From Colwellia sp. 39_35_sub15_T18 (GTDB lineage: Bacteria; Pseudomonadota; Gammaproteobacteria; Enterobacterales; Alteromonadaceae): 64,000 bases of DNA. The position numbers and the translations under genes are program-made. Of the stretch, positions 17,037-25,003 are shown piece by piece. Numbering within the stretch: the stretch's first letter is position 1; the number at the start of each line of letters is the position of its first letter. The DNA lies in the NCBI GenBank assembly GCA_002162675.1, contig MAAE01000053.1, forward strand, positions 124,001-188,000. The letters are read 5' to 3'. The notes below the pieces were generated by a model. The model ran no database searches, was not told where the DNA came from, and saw only the letters and a list, made by a program, of their open reading frames with translations.

Positions 17037-18222
17037 CCTTAGCTTTCAACTTGATTTCCCCCCCTTTAATTTAACCATTGAACAAGCATTGTCTTTGCAA
17101 GGTATTACTGGAATTTTTGGTCATTCAGGCTCAGGGAAATCGACTCTTTTGCGCGCTATAGCGGGCTTAGAAAAAAACCTTGTTGGTACAATTTTCTTAG
17201 ATGACAGCTGTTTAATTAATAATAGTGACCGCAAACCCAAAACCTTTATCAAGCCTGAGCAACGACATATCGGCTTAGTATTTCAAGACTCACGGCTATT
17301 TCCACATTTAAATGTCTTGGGTAATTTAAAGTTCGCCGCTAAACGCTGTCAAAATCGTCGTTTAGATTTCAATGAAATTATTAAGTTAACTGAACTAAGT
17401 TCCTTGTTACATAAACAGGTCGATGAACTGTCAGGTGGCCAAAAACAACGTGTCGCATTAGCCAGAGCGATACTTGCTGAGCCTAAATTACTCTTACTTG
17501 ATGAGCCATTAAGCGCCCTTGATAGACAAGCAAAAGCCAGTCTGCTTAAACTGATGCTTAACATACAAAAACAACTACAATTACCTATACTTTATGTCAG
17601 TCATTCAATGGATGAATTACAACAAGTGTGCGATAAGTTATTAGTATTATCACAAGGCAAGGTTATTGGTTATGGGGGCATTCATCAAATGATCCATCAA
17701 CTAAATTATACTCAAAACCATACTCAAAACTATGCTCAGAGCCATGCCTCGCATAATGCACAAGTCGAGAATGACCTTCACCAACAAACCAGTTTATCAC
17801 TACCGATTAAAACCCTAGATAACGGTCACGGCTTAGCGGTGCTCTCTTTAAGTTCAGCGTTAGATGAACAGCAAGAAATTTATTTACCCGCGCTAGCAAA
17901 AAATACCGAACCTTTACATGAACAAACATTACGCTGTTTTATACTGGCGAGTGATATTAGTATTTCACTTATTGAACCCTTTAATTCTTCAATTGTGAAT
18001 CATCTTTTTGCTAAGATAACGGCCCTCAACAGCCAAGGCAATAAAGTACTCGTCACGGCGCTATATGGTGGTAAAAAGAAAAATGGTGGTGAAAAAAAAG
18101 GTCAAGAACAAATATTTTTTGTTAATATAAGTACCTTCTCACAACAGCAATTAGCGCTTAAAATAGGGCAAAGTGTCTATTTACAATTTAAAGCTGGTGC
18201 GGTGCGTACTTATCTTTATTAA
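17026..18222 (+). CDS. modC: Molybdate ABC transporter ATP-binding protein ModC
   Basis: 398 residues. ATPase domain (about 1-225): Walker A GHSGSGKST, signature LSGGQKQRVALARAI, Walker B LLLLDEPLSALD and switch His in YVSHSMDEL. A C-terminal TOBE/Mop-like domain (about 285-398) binds molybdate in the family. Between them lies a Gln/Asn/His-rich linker (about residues 225-255) built from imperfect TQNH/TQNY/AQSH repeats; this is longer than usual (E. coli ModC is 352). The start overlaps modB by 11 bases. Confidence 0.93.
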   Translation: MNLNLSFQLDFPPFNLTIEQALSLQGITGIFGHSGSGKSTLLRAIAGLEKNLVGTIFLDDSCLINNSDRKPKTFIKPEQRHIGLVFQDSRLFPHLNVLGNLKFAAKRCQNRRLDFNEIIKLTELSSLLHKQVDELSGGQKQRVALARAILAEPKLLLLDEPLSALDRQAKASLLKLMLNIQKQLQLPILYVSHSMDELQQVCDKLLVLSQGKVIGYGGIHQMIHQLNYTQNHTQNYAQSHASHNAQVENDLHQQTSLSLPIKTLDNGHGLAVLSLSSALDEQQEIYLPALAKNTEPLHEQTLRCFILASDISISLIEPFNSSIVNHLFAKITALNSQGNKVLVTALYGGKKKNGGEKKGQEQIFFVNISTFSQQQLALKIGQSVYLQFKAGAVRTYLY

Positions 18223-18245
18223 CGACCAACAAAGCAGGAAATAAC

Positions 18246-19010
18246 GTGTTAACAACGCAAGAGCAGCTGAAATATTCACGCCAAATTATGATAAAAAAAA
18301 TTGGTGAACAAGGCCAAGTAGCACTGCGCAATGCCAAGGTATTAATTGTCGGTGTGGGCGGTTTAGGCAACCCTGTTAGCTTATATTTAGCAGCAGCCGG
18401 TGTTGGCACTTTGTACCTAGCCGACGGCGACACCATTGAATTAAGCAATTTGCCGCGACAAATTCAATTTAACGAACAAGATATTAACCAAAACAAAGCC
18501 GACATTGCCGCAGAAAAACTAAACAGCCAATTTCCTGATAGCGACATTGAAGCCATTGACGAGATGCTAGATCGAGAGCTTTGTGATTATTACTTACCGC
18601 AAGTTGATTTAGTACTAGACTGCTCTGACAACATTCAAACCCGCTATTTAATCAATCAGGCTTGTGTGGCACATAAGGTGCCATTAGTGATTGGCGCAGC
18701 GACAGGATTTGACGGCCAACAATTAGTCGTTGACCCAAGGGATGAGAGCAGCGCTTGTTATCACTGCTTATTCCCATCATCAGAAAAACCCCCTGCCAAT
18801 AACTGTCAAACCCTAGGTATTTTGGGCCCAGTACTGGCCATTATTGCCGGCATGCAAGCACTACAAGCAATAAAGTTACTAACAGGCAATAGCACTGAGC
18901 ATGACGCCCAAATTAATCAATTAAATTTATACGATGGTTTATCGAACCAATGGCAGCAATTTACCATGAAAAAACAACAAAATTGTACGGTTTGTGGGGG
19001 AAAGAGTTAG
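18246..19010 (+). CDS. moeB: Molybdopterin-synthase adenylyltransferase MoeB
   Basis: E1-like enzyme that adenylylates the MoaD C-terminus. 254 residues with the nucleotide site VGVGGLGNPVSLYLAAAG, the arginine-finger region LPRQIQF, the cysteine in NNCQTLGILGP and two zinc CxxC pairs (CYHC and CTVC). It starts with GTG, preceded by AGGAAATAAC. The nearby moaD favours MoeB over ThiF. It is the last gene of the Moco run. Confidence 0.9.
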   Translation: MLTTQEQLKYSRQIMIKKIGEQGQVALRNAKVLIVGVGGLGNPVSLYLAAAGVGTLYLADGDTIELSNLPRQIQFNEQDINQNKADIAAEKLNSQFPDSDIEAIDEMLDRELCDYYLPQVDLVLDCSDNIQTRYLINQACVAHKVPLVIGAATGFDGQQLVVDPRDESSACYHCLFPSSEKPPANNCQTLGILGPVLAIIAGMQALQAIKLLTGNSTEHDAQINQLNLYDGLSNQWQQFTMKKQQNCTVCGGKS

Positions 19011-19039
19011 TTGATTAGTTTAGTCAATTAGTAATGTAG

Positions 19040-19063
19040 ACTGCCAACATTGATGTTGGCAGT
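19040..19063 (+). terminator. Hairpin after moeB
   Basis: An 11-bp perfect stem ACTGCCAACAT / ATGTTGGCAGT with a 2-base loop. Only a weak T run follows, so termination may be partial or factor-assisted. Confidence 0.6.
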
Positions 19064-19106
19064 GAATTGTATTTTAACTATCATTTTTAACTTTATTTTA
19101 ACTATT

Positions 19107-19197
19107 CACCACCGAGCCGCGATGCTTCACAGGGCTCTTCGAGCCTACACAGAGACTTTGTTAGTCTCTGTGGTAAATATCTCTAAGCTGAATAAAT
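19107..19197. repeat. Dispersed palindromic repeat, copy A
   Basis: Begins TCACCACCGAGCCGCGATG and ends with AGCTGAATAAATA. Its inner part is a perfect 10-bp stem CACAGAGACT / AGTCTCTGTG (19148-19172). Copies B-F in this window share the same blocks. It sits between the convergent moeB and rmf genes. Confidence 0.85.
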
Positions 19198-19214
19198 AAA
19201 TTTTAGTTATGGTT

Positions 19215-19388
19215 TTACTTAAACAGCCCCATATTTCGGTCGGTTACTGCTTCACGCCATCCCCCGAGCCATTGCGACTTAGGATCAACCTCTTGATACG
19301 GACAATGCTCCTTTGACTTACCGCTAAGACCTGCTTGATAACCGTTTGAATGCGCTCTTCCTAATTTATCCCTTTTTTGTCTTCTCAT
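19215..19388 (-). CDS. rmf: Ribosome modulation factor
   Basis: 57-residue basic protein that drives ribosome dimerisation into 100S particles in stationary phase. It reads MRRQKRDKLGRAHSNGYQAG and then KEHCPYQ and SQWLGGWREAVTDR, matching E. coli Rmf almost throughout. The ATG at 19388 gives the family length; the frame is open up to 19433 but the extra residues are not part of the family. The gene ends just before repeat copy A, whose hairpin may help end its transcript. Confidence 0.95.
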   Translation of the reverse strand: MRRQKRDKLGRAHSNGYQAGLSGKSKEHCPYQEVDPKSQWLGGWREAVTDRNMGLFK

Positions 19389-19750
19389 TATATAAACACC
19401 TCGTAACCATGTAATAAATACTATTAAAATCATTAGTTAACACTAAAACCACTGTGATAACTAAGGTTAGGTTGTGATCAGCTTTGCTCAGAAAGCATCT
19501 AAGACTGATACTTTTATTTAAGAAGATTTAAAGCTTAGATGCAAATAAAAAAAACGATAAAAACCCTCAAAAACAGTATTTATTGATGATGACTTTTTGT
19601 CTGCTTTTTGTGCGAAAAACTTCTACCAGAAAAACAGTTCTTTAGAAAATAGCAACTATTTTTTATAGAACAAGACACTATATAAATCTAAAAAGTTAGA
19701 TAAATTTAGTTTATAAAACCCGCTCATTATTTTTGCCTTTATTCCTGACT
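19389..19750. other. Intergenic region upstream of rmf and downstream of the DUF3820-like gene
   Basis: About 360 bases, very AT-rich, with no credible reading frame. It presumably holds the rmf promoter. No repeat copy or convincing operator was seen. Confidence 0.5.
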
Positions 19751-19969
19751 TTATTCCTGCAACAATGGCTGCAACATTCCTTCTAAGCCATTGAGCTTTA
19801 TTTCGTACATTAAGGCCAGCTGCTCACCTAACTTTCCTGCGGGAAAGCCTTTACGGTGAAACCAAACCAAGTAGGGTTCAGGAAGTTGCAATAACTTTCT
19901 ACCTGCGTATTTCCCAAATGGCATAATAGCATTTACCGCGCTGATCAATGTTTGTTGCTCTGCTAACAA
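19751..19969 (-). CDS. DUF3820-family small protein
   Basis: 72 residues. The core IMPFGKYAGRKLLQLPEPYLVWF and GFPAGKLGEQLALMYEIKLNGLE is the DUF3820 signature; this small family is widespread in gammaproteobacteria and sometimes labelled a putative quorum-sensing-regulated virulence factor. Its biochemical role is not established. It is a single gene, divergent from the DUF3083-like gene, with repeat copy B between them. Confidence 0.85.
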   Translation of the reverse strand: MLAEQQTLISAVNAIMPFGKYAGRKLLQLPEPYLVWFHRKGFPAGKLGEQLALMYEIKLNGLEGMLQPLLQE

Positions 19970-20003
19970 AATTTATCCTTTTATTTAAAAAATATAATGC
20001 TTA

Positions 20004-20141
20004 TTACCACAGAGAACACCGAGGCAGATTATATGCTCCATACATAACCTAAGTGATCTACATCCATGTAGGTCTTACTAGGCACGACACCGAGCACAAC
20101 AAAGCCTCAATGTTGACTCGAAAGCTCTCCTGGCTCATCAC
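20004..20141. repeat. Dispersed palindromic repeat, copy B (reverse orientation)
   Basis: Read on the minus strand it matches copy D over most of its length, including the central block GACCTACATGGATGTAG, then ACTTAGGTTATG, TGGAGCATATAA and CTCGGTG, and an altered version of the CTCTTCGAGCCTACACAGAG block. It is the more diverged of the two long copies. Confidence 0.8.
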
Positions 20142-20284
20142 AGTTTGACGATGAATAATGACAAGAGACACTCAATACACACTGCAGAACACTTTTATAC
20201 ATCTTTGACATAAAAGTGTCATCTACAACCCCTACAATTGCCTCAATTCTAATGACTTCCCTACCAAGTAAGCAAGGACAAACT

Positions 20285-21412
20285 ATGTCAATTATAAGAA
20301 AACGTAGTGCAGCTCATAAAAGCCACATTCCGAGTAATGCTCGTGATAACCAGTATATTTTAGCCGAATTGCTCATAACAGATGAATTGCTTGCCAACTT
20401 TTCACTGCAATCAAACGCTGAAAATACGATGAACTATTATGATTTTTATCACAACTTATCCCAAATATTATTTGAATATTGTGAAACTTATGAAATTGAA
20501 AATTGCCAATTTATTGCCAATGATAAACTGGCCAGAGTGCGTTTTAACCAAGAAATGCATCAATGGCAGACCAACCAGCAAATTTTATTTTATTATAATC
20601 CTGAAACTCACCTGTTAAAAAAGTCATTTTTTGATGCCAATAAGCGCGCCAAAAAAATATGCTTGTTGTTTTTAACAACTGGCACTGATATCAGAGAGAA
20701 TGCCGCCAGTTTTCATGCTAAAATTTCACAGCTAGTGCGTGCCTTTGCTGATAGAATCTCGGTTAATGAAAGCGATATTCGCCTACGTGATCATCAGCAC
20801 ATCACTTATGATTTATTTGCCAAACATAAAGCAAATAATGCCGATAATAGCTTAACAAGCCAAGCTCACAAGCTACGACCTATTAACCGTCGTTATTCAA
20901 GCCAAGGTGTTGCATTACCTGAGTATCACTCAGCCATGACTTATGTCATAGTCAATTTACCTATCTCTAATAGGTTACTCAATATGGTGGAAGTAGATCC
21001 AACGTCAAGTGATCCTTACAACCCTTTATATACCTATGTTACTGACACTTTTACGCAAGCGGCTAAACATTACAACTTAAATAATGGCGCTTTAATTGCG
21101 AATGGTTTAGTACCCATTGTTCGTTATAGTATTCATGAGATAGTGTCTCGCATAGGTGAGCTGCAAATGCTTGGCTATAATCCCGCTCAAAACCCTTGTG
21201 GCATTGTGAGTAAATGGAATGCTAATGAGCTGGTTGACAATATTAAATTGGTTTTTGTCGCAACAGATGAAAACCAAACCGAGCACGGTTTTGGTCGTTT
21301 TTTAAATCAAATAGAGCAAGCTTTACATTTAATGGCAACAGAGTTAGAAATGGAGCCAAGCAAGGAAGAAGTTATTGTTAGGTTTCATCAACATGTCGCT
21401 TACAACTTTTAA
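20285..21412 (+). CDS. DUF3083-like conserved protein of unknown function
   Basis: 375 residues from the ATG at 20285 (MSIIRKRSAAHK), which follows AAGGACAAACT; a longer frame from a GTG at 20216 exists but has no good ribosome site. The soluble protein has no signal peptide or membrane helix. It resembles DUF3083 proteins of Shewanella and Colwellia relatives (recognition from memory). It carries a central region with YSSQGVALPEYHSAMTYVIV and a conserved-looking ending RFHQHVAYNF. The function is unknown. It stands alone, convergent with the response regulator. Confidence 0.65.
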   Translation: MSIIRKRSAAHKSHIPSNARDNQYILAELLITDELLANFSLQSNAENTMNYYDFYHNLSQILFEYCETYEIENCQFIANDKLARVRFNQEMHQWQTNQQILFYYNPETHLLKKSFFDANKRAKKICLLFLTTGTDIRENAASFHAKISQLVRAFADRISVNESDIRLRDHQHITYDLFAKHKANNADNSLTSQAHKLRPINRRYSSQGVALPEYHSAMTYVIVNLPISNRLLNMVEVDPTSSDPYNPLYTYVTDTFTQAAKHYNLNNGALIANGLVPIVRYSIHEIVSRIGELQMLGYNPAQNPCGIVSKWNANELVDNIKLVFVATDENQTEHGFGRFLNQIEQALHLMATELEMEPSKEEVIVRFHQHVAYNF

Positions 21413-21453
21413 GGGCGAAGTCATGCTTTGAATTCATCAGGGATTACTATCAC

Positions 21454-21987
21454 TTAACACTGCGGCCGTTTTTGCAGTTTGCGTTGTAAAGTGCGCCTGT
21501 GCATCGATAATTGCCGCGCCGTGGCTGATATATTGCCATCGTTAACTTTTAGTACTTGTTGAATATGCTGCCATTGCACTTGCTCTGCTGACAACGTTTC
21601 ACCGTCGATTTGGGTATCGGTGGTAATTTCTGAAGCTTTACTTTCATTCAGCGCCGCTAATAATGTTTGTGTATCAAGCGGCTTAGTTAAATAATCATCT
21701 GCACCTAACTTTATCGCATCTACCGCGGTAGCTATACTAGCAAAACCCGTTAATAAAATAATACGACTGTTCGGGCGTGATTGCCGTATAGGAGTAATAA
21801 TATTTAAGGTGGTTTCTTGTGCTAGTTTCATGTCCAATAAAACATAATTAGGCTGATGACGATGACAAGCCAATAGCGCTGCAGAATTAGTTTCAGCATG
21901 TGCACAATCAAAACCGTGCTTGGTTAATCGCCGTATCAAGGTATTGGCAAAAATAATATCATCTTCAACAATCAATAGTTTCTTCAT
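21454..21987 (-). CDS. RegA/PrrA/ActR-type response regulator
   Basis: 177 residues. The receiver domain (about 1-120) has the phosphorylated Asp in VLLDMKL, plus the acidic pair VEDD, the Thr in LLTGF and the Lys in TKPLD. The C-terminal Fis-type helix-turn-helix reads GNISATARQLSMHRRTLQRKLQKR, the RegA signature. In other bacteria RegA controls respiratory and redox genes. It follows the sensor kinase gene by 15 bases, so the two form an operon. Confidence 0.9.
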   Translation of the reverse strand: MKKLLIVEDDIIFANTLIRRLTKHGFDCAHAETNSAALLACHRHQPNYVLLDMKLAQETTLNIITPIRQSRPNSRIILLTGFASIATAVDAIKLGADDYLTKPLDTQTLLAALNESKASEITTDTQIDGETLSAEQVQWQHIQQVLKVNDGNISATARQLSMHRRTLQRKLQKRPQC

Positions 21988-22002
21988 TACTTTTACTGCC
22001 TT

Positions 22003-23247
22003 TTAAAGAGGTAAACTTAAGGTAACCAGAGCACCACCTTGGTGATGGTTAGTTAATGCCAACTTACCGCCAAGTCTTTCTAAACTAGCATGACTTAACA
22101 ACACCGCCATACCTAACCCCTGCTCACTACTAACGGGTTTTACGCCAAGTTGTTTAAGCTTTTCCAAAGTAAAACCTAAACCATAATCTCGAATAATAAA
22201 CTGCCAGTTAGCATCGTTCACCCGACTTGTTAGGGAAATTTTCTGAGTGTTATTGGCTTTAGTAGCCCGAACGGCATTATTAATTAAATTGATGATAGCA
22301 GGCAATAAAGCAGCATCAGCCATAACACTAATACCTTGCGGTTGCAGCTCAGACAATTCAACAGTTATCTCGGGGTGATTAACCCGTAAATTTTCTAGCA
22401 CTTGTGTCAGTAAGTCATGAATAGTGATCGCCGTAATGGTTTGCTCTTTAATATCAAATACCATAGCGCGAAAAGCATTAAGGCTGTCGGTGCAGCGTGC
22501 TAATTGGCTTTGCATATCTGCAATAATGTCATTATCAGGAAAGTCTTCGCTGAGTTCGTCAGCCAGTAATTGCACGGTAGCAATGGGAGTAGCGAGTTGA
22601 TGAGTGATTTGCGCCGAGGCTACGCCTAACGATGTTACTTGCTCTTGTTTTAATAAATTTTCTCGATAAGCGGCAATCGCTAATTCTCTTTGGCTAATAC
22701 TGCGTGCCATTTTCCCCACCACAGCGGCCACAACTAAGGTCGAAAATAAAAAATTGATGCCCATACCAATAAAATGCCCTTGCATATTGCCATGCATCAC
22801 ACTCATCGGTAAAAACCATAATAAAATGCTATAAGAAGCGATTGCTAACAGCGCCACTAGCGCCAGCAAAGATGAAGGCAATGTTACCGCCGCAATAGCA
22901 ATGGGGATCAATAACAATGAAACAAAAGCATTAGTTGCACCACCACTAAAAAATAGCAACAGTGACAAAAACAAAATATCAGCACAAATTTGTACTAATA
23001 ATGCGGATTGATTAATTTGCTGTTTATGTCGATAAAAAACGAAGCTTACCAGCGTAAATATCAACTCCAAGGCAATAACACTAAATAAGGGCGTCCAAGG
23101 TAACTGATAGGTCAGCACCAAGTTGACGAAAAAAATAAGCAGTAATTGAATAGAAATAGCCGCGCTACGCAAAATAAGTACCATTTGAATTTGGTTACTT
23201 AATTTAGAATTTGCGGCAAAATTATTTACTTTAAAAAATGGTGACAT
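22003..23247 (-). CDS. RegB/PrrB/ActS-type redox sensor histidine kinase
   Basis: 414 residues. Six membrane helices (about 22-180) include the loop GGATNAFVSLLLIPI, equivalent to the RegB quinone-sensing motif GGxxNPF, with Ala in place of Pro. The H-box is AQITHQLATPIAT with His216. Cys252 in LARCTDSLNAF sits where RegB has its redox-active cysteine (RCREIL). An HATPase domain follows with NLINNAVRAT and DYGLGF. The family responds to ubiquinone redox state and oxygen. The window holds possible respiratory targets, but no RegA site could be identified. Confidence 0.88.
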   Translation of the reverse strand: MSPFFKVNNFAANSKLSNQIQMVLILRSAAISIQLLLIFFVNLVLTYQLPWTPLFSVIALELIFTLVSFVFYRHKQQINQSALLVQICADILFLSLLLFFSGGATNAFVSLLLIPIAIAAVTLPSSLLALVALLAIASYSILLWFLPMSVMHGNMQGHFIGMGINFLFSTLVVAAVVGKMARSISQRELAIAAYRENLLKQEQVTSLGVASAQITHQLATPIATVQLLADELSEDFPDNDIIADMQSQLARCTDSLNAFRAMVFDIKEQTITAITIHDLLTQVLENLRVNHPEITVELSELQPQGISVMADAALLPAIINLINNAVRATKANNTQKISLTSRVNDANWQFIIRDYGLGFTLEKLKQLGVKPVSSEQGLGMAVLLSHASLERLGGKLALTNHHQGGALVTLSLPL

Positions 23248-23368
23248 AAATTGTTAGTTACTCATAAATTGTTAATTACTTGAGTCGAGTAAATTGGCTC
23301 TAGGTAAGTTACAAAGAATACGATACTCTCTTTAAATAAAGGTTATATAATCTTTATATTCTTTTTAT

Positions 23369-23400
23369 TTATTCAGCTTAAAAGTATTACCACAGAGGTC
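23369..23400. repeat. Dispersed repeat, fragment F
   Basis: TTATTCAGCTTAAAAGTATT followed by ACCACAGAGGT is the reverse complement of the 3' end of copy A. It directly abuts the transposase remnant, so only the end of the element survives here. Confidence 0.7.
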
Positions 23401-23402
23401 AA

Positions 23403-23629
23403 AAATGCTGTTTTCGCTCATCTAAATCTGACCAATCAACTGTTGATAAATAGTGTTAAGTTTACAGTGAAGATTGGTGTTATTGCAAAGCTTATCAACC
23501 CGCTTTATTATCAATATTACGTTCTAATCCCATCACGGAAAGTGTACCTCCATTAATAGAACTTTCAATGGTTGAAAATAAACTTAAACGGTGAGTTTTA
23601 TGCATTGAGGACGTGACATTGAGAAGCAT
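23403..23629 (-). pseudogene. Degraded IS4-family transposase, N-terminal remnant
   Basis: Three conserved blocks of an IS4-type transposase appear in order but in different frames. The first is a 44-codon frame (MLLNVTSSMHKTHRLSLFST, then SSINGGTLSVMGLERNIDNK). The second is VDKLCNNTNLHCKLNTIYQQ, and the third is VDWSDLDERKQH, the region around the first catalytic Asp. Small deletions, two frame changes and stops separate them. About 75 residues of the N-terminus remain; the rest is gone, cut exactly where repeat fragment F begins. It is a dead element, but shows past transposition in this patch. Confidence 0.75.
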
Positions 23630-23897
23630 CTTTGATAAAAATTATTTGGCTTTCATGACTATTCTTTGATTATTATTTTTGTTTGGTGATATTCAATGAT
23701 GGTTTGCCATTGTTTTGGCTACCTGAAATTCTCATGATGATCTCCTTCATCTGAGATCAAACGCTAGAGGCCGATGTCGTTAGCTATACGCTTACGTTGT
23801 AACGAAATAGAACTACTTAATAATATTCACTCTGAATAATTAATAATTTCAAACTCACTCCAATAATTTAAATCGTAAATACAGCAATATTTATACT

Positions 23898-23940
23898 TGA
23901 CAACTGACCACCGGTCAATATAAATTATGACCAGTGGTCA
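23898..23940 (+). promoter_or_regulatory. Promoter with two TetR-type palindromic operators
   Basis: A consensus -35 TTGACA (23898) is followed by TGACCACCGGTCA (23905-23917) in the spacer, an AT-rich -10 region near 23919-23926, and TGACCAGTGGTCA (23928-23940) near the start of transcription. The two 13-bp palindromes share TGACCA/GGTCA arms 23 bases apart. Binding would occlude RNA polymerase. The TetR gene two genes down is the obvious candidate repressor. Confidence 0.8.
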
Positions 23941-23968
23941 GCTAAATAAATTATACAGGGAAATAGAA

Positions 23969-25000
23969 ATGATAAACACAGCAAAAAAAGATATTAAGGT
24001 AGTAGTTACAGGAGCTAACGGTCATTTGGGAACTAACATTGTTGGTGCTCTGCTTGAGCGAGGTTATCAAGTTAGAGCAACGGTACGTGACTTAAGTAAT
24101 GATGAGAAAACTAAAAGTTTAAAAGCGATGGGAGTAGACATTGTAGAGGCAGATCTTCTAGATAAAAATTCTCTCATACGTGCATTTAAAGACCAGGATG
24201 GTGTTTTTCAATTGGCGGCTGGCTATAAAATGCATACCGGAAATCCTGAACTTGATATTAGAAAGCCTGCAATTGACGGAACTATTAACGTTCTTGAGGC
24301 AGCCAATGAGTGTAATATTAAAAAAATTATTTATACCTCCTCCGTTGCTACGATTGGCTCTTCTATGAACGGACAAAAGAAGAACGAAGAAAACTGGAAT
24401 GATAATGCTGCTGAGTTTTATGCAAAAAGCAAAACTGATGCCGAAAAAATCCTATGGCAGAAGGCCAAGGAATTAAGCTTAAATGTGGTGTCCATATTAC
24501 CTGGAATGATCATTGGACCAAACTTTAATCAACATACCCCTTCGACTTATCTTTTTGAGAAGATGCTGAAAGAAAAAGTACCTATGATCATGCCGATTGA
24601 ATTTTCATTGGTTGACGTCCGTGATGTAGCTATTGCACATATTGATGCATTTGAGAATGAAGCATCAAATGGCCGATACATTACAGCAGTCGAACCTTTA
24701 ACAATGCATAAAATAATTGATATTGTCGCAAAAGTGCGACCTGAACTGAAACTTCCCACAAAACCTGTCCCTTCTTTTTTATATCCATTGCTGCCATTTT
24801 TAGATAAAATGGAAGCATTGTTTACTGGTAGTATGCGTACTATCACAAAAGGCGTTGTCAGCGAATATTTAAATGGAAGCGTGCAAGACTTTGATACTAC
24901 CAAAATTCGAAATGAACTAAACTGGAAGCCTCGCGCCATTGAACAATCAATTGCCGATACATTGGCTTGGATAGAAAATAACAACATTAGCTTGGGGTAA
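23969..25000 (+). CDS. NAD(P)-dependent epimerase/dehydratase (extended SDR, dihydroflavonol reductase-like)
   Basis: 343 residues from the ATG at 23969, which follows AGGGAAATAG; an upstream ATG at 23927 lies inside the operator and is unlikely. The Rossmann motif TGANGHLGTN is at the N-terminus, the catalytic Tyr and Lys lie in EFYAKSK and the Ser in IYTSSVATIG. This is the layout of extended SDR reductases such as dihydroflavonol-4-reductase and aldehyde reductases. The substrate cannot be read from the sequence. It is cotranscribed with a TetR regulator four bases downstream, suggesting induction by a small molecule or aldehyde. Confidence 0.85.
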   Translation: MINTAKKDIKVVVTGANGHLGTNIVGALLERGYQVRATVRDLSNDEKTKSLKAMGVDIVEADLLDKNSLIRAFKDQDGVFQLAAGYKMHTGNPELDIRKPAIDGTINVLEAANECNIKKIIYTSSVATIGSSMNGQKKNEENWNDNAAEFYAKSKTDAEKILWQKAKELSLNVVSILPGMIIGPNFNQHTPSTYLFEKMLKEKVPMIMPIEFSLVDVRDVAIAHIDAFENEASNGRYITAVEPLTMHKIIDIVAKVRPELKLPTKPVPSFLYPLLPFLDKMEALFTGSMRTITKGVVSEYLNGSVQDFDTTKIRNELNWKPRAIEQSIADTLAWIENNNISLG

Positions 25001-25003
25001 AAA

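Larger units (their letters stand above)
23248..23968. other. Long intergenic region with decayed mobile DNA and the epimerase promoter
   Basis: About 720 bases. In order: AT-rich sequence upstream of regB, a repeat fragment (copy F), an IS4-type transposase remnant, about 200 bases without recognisable content, and the TetR-type promoter/operator. On the minus strand near 23745 a strong AAGGAG site precedes only a 20-codon frame (MRISGSQNNGKPSL), probably a relic. Confidence 0.6.
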
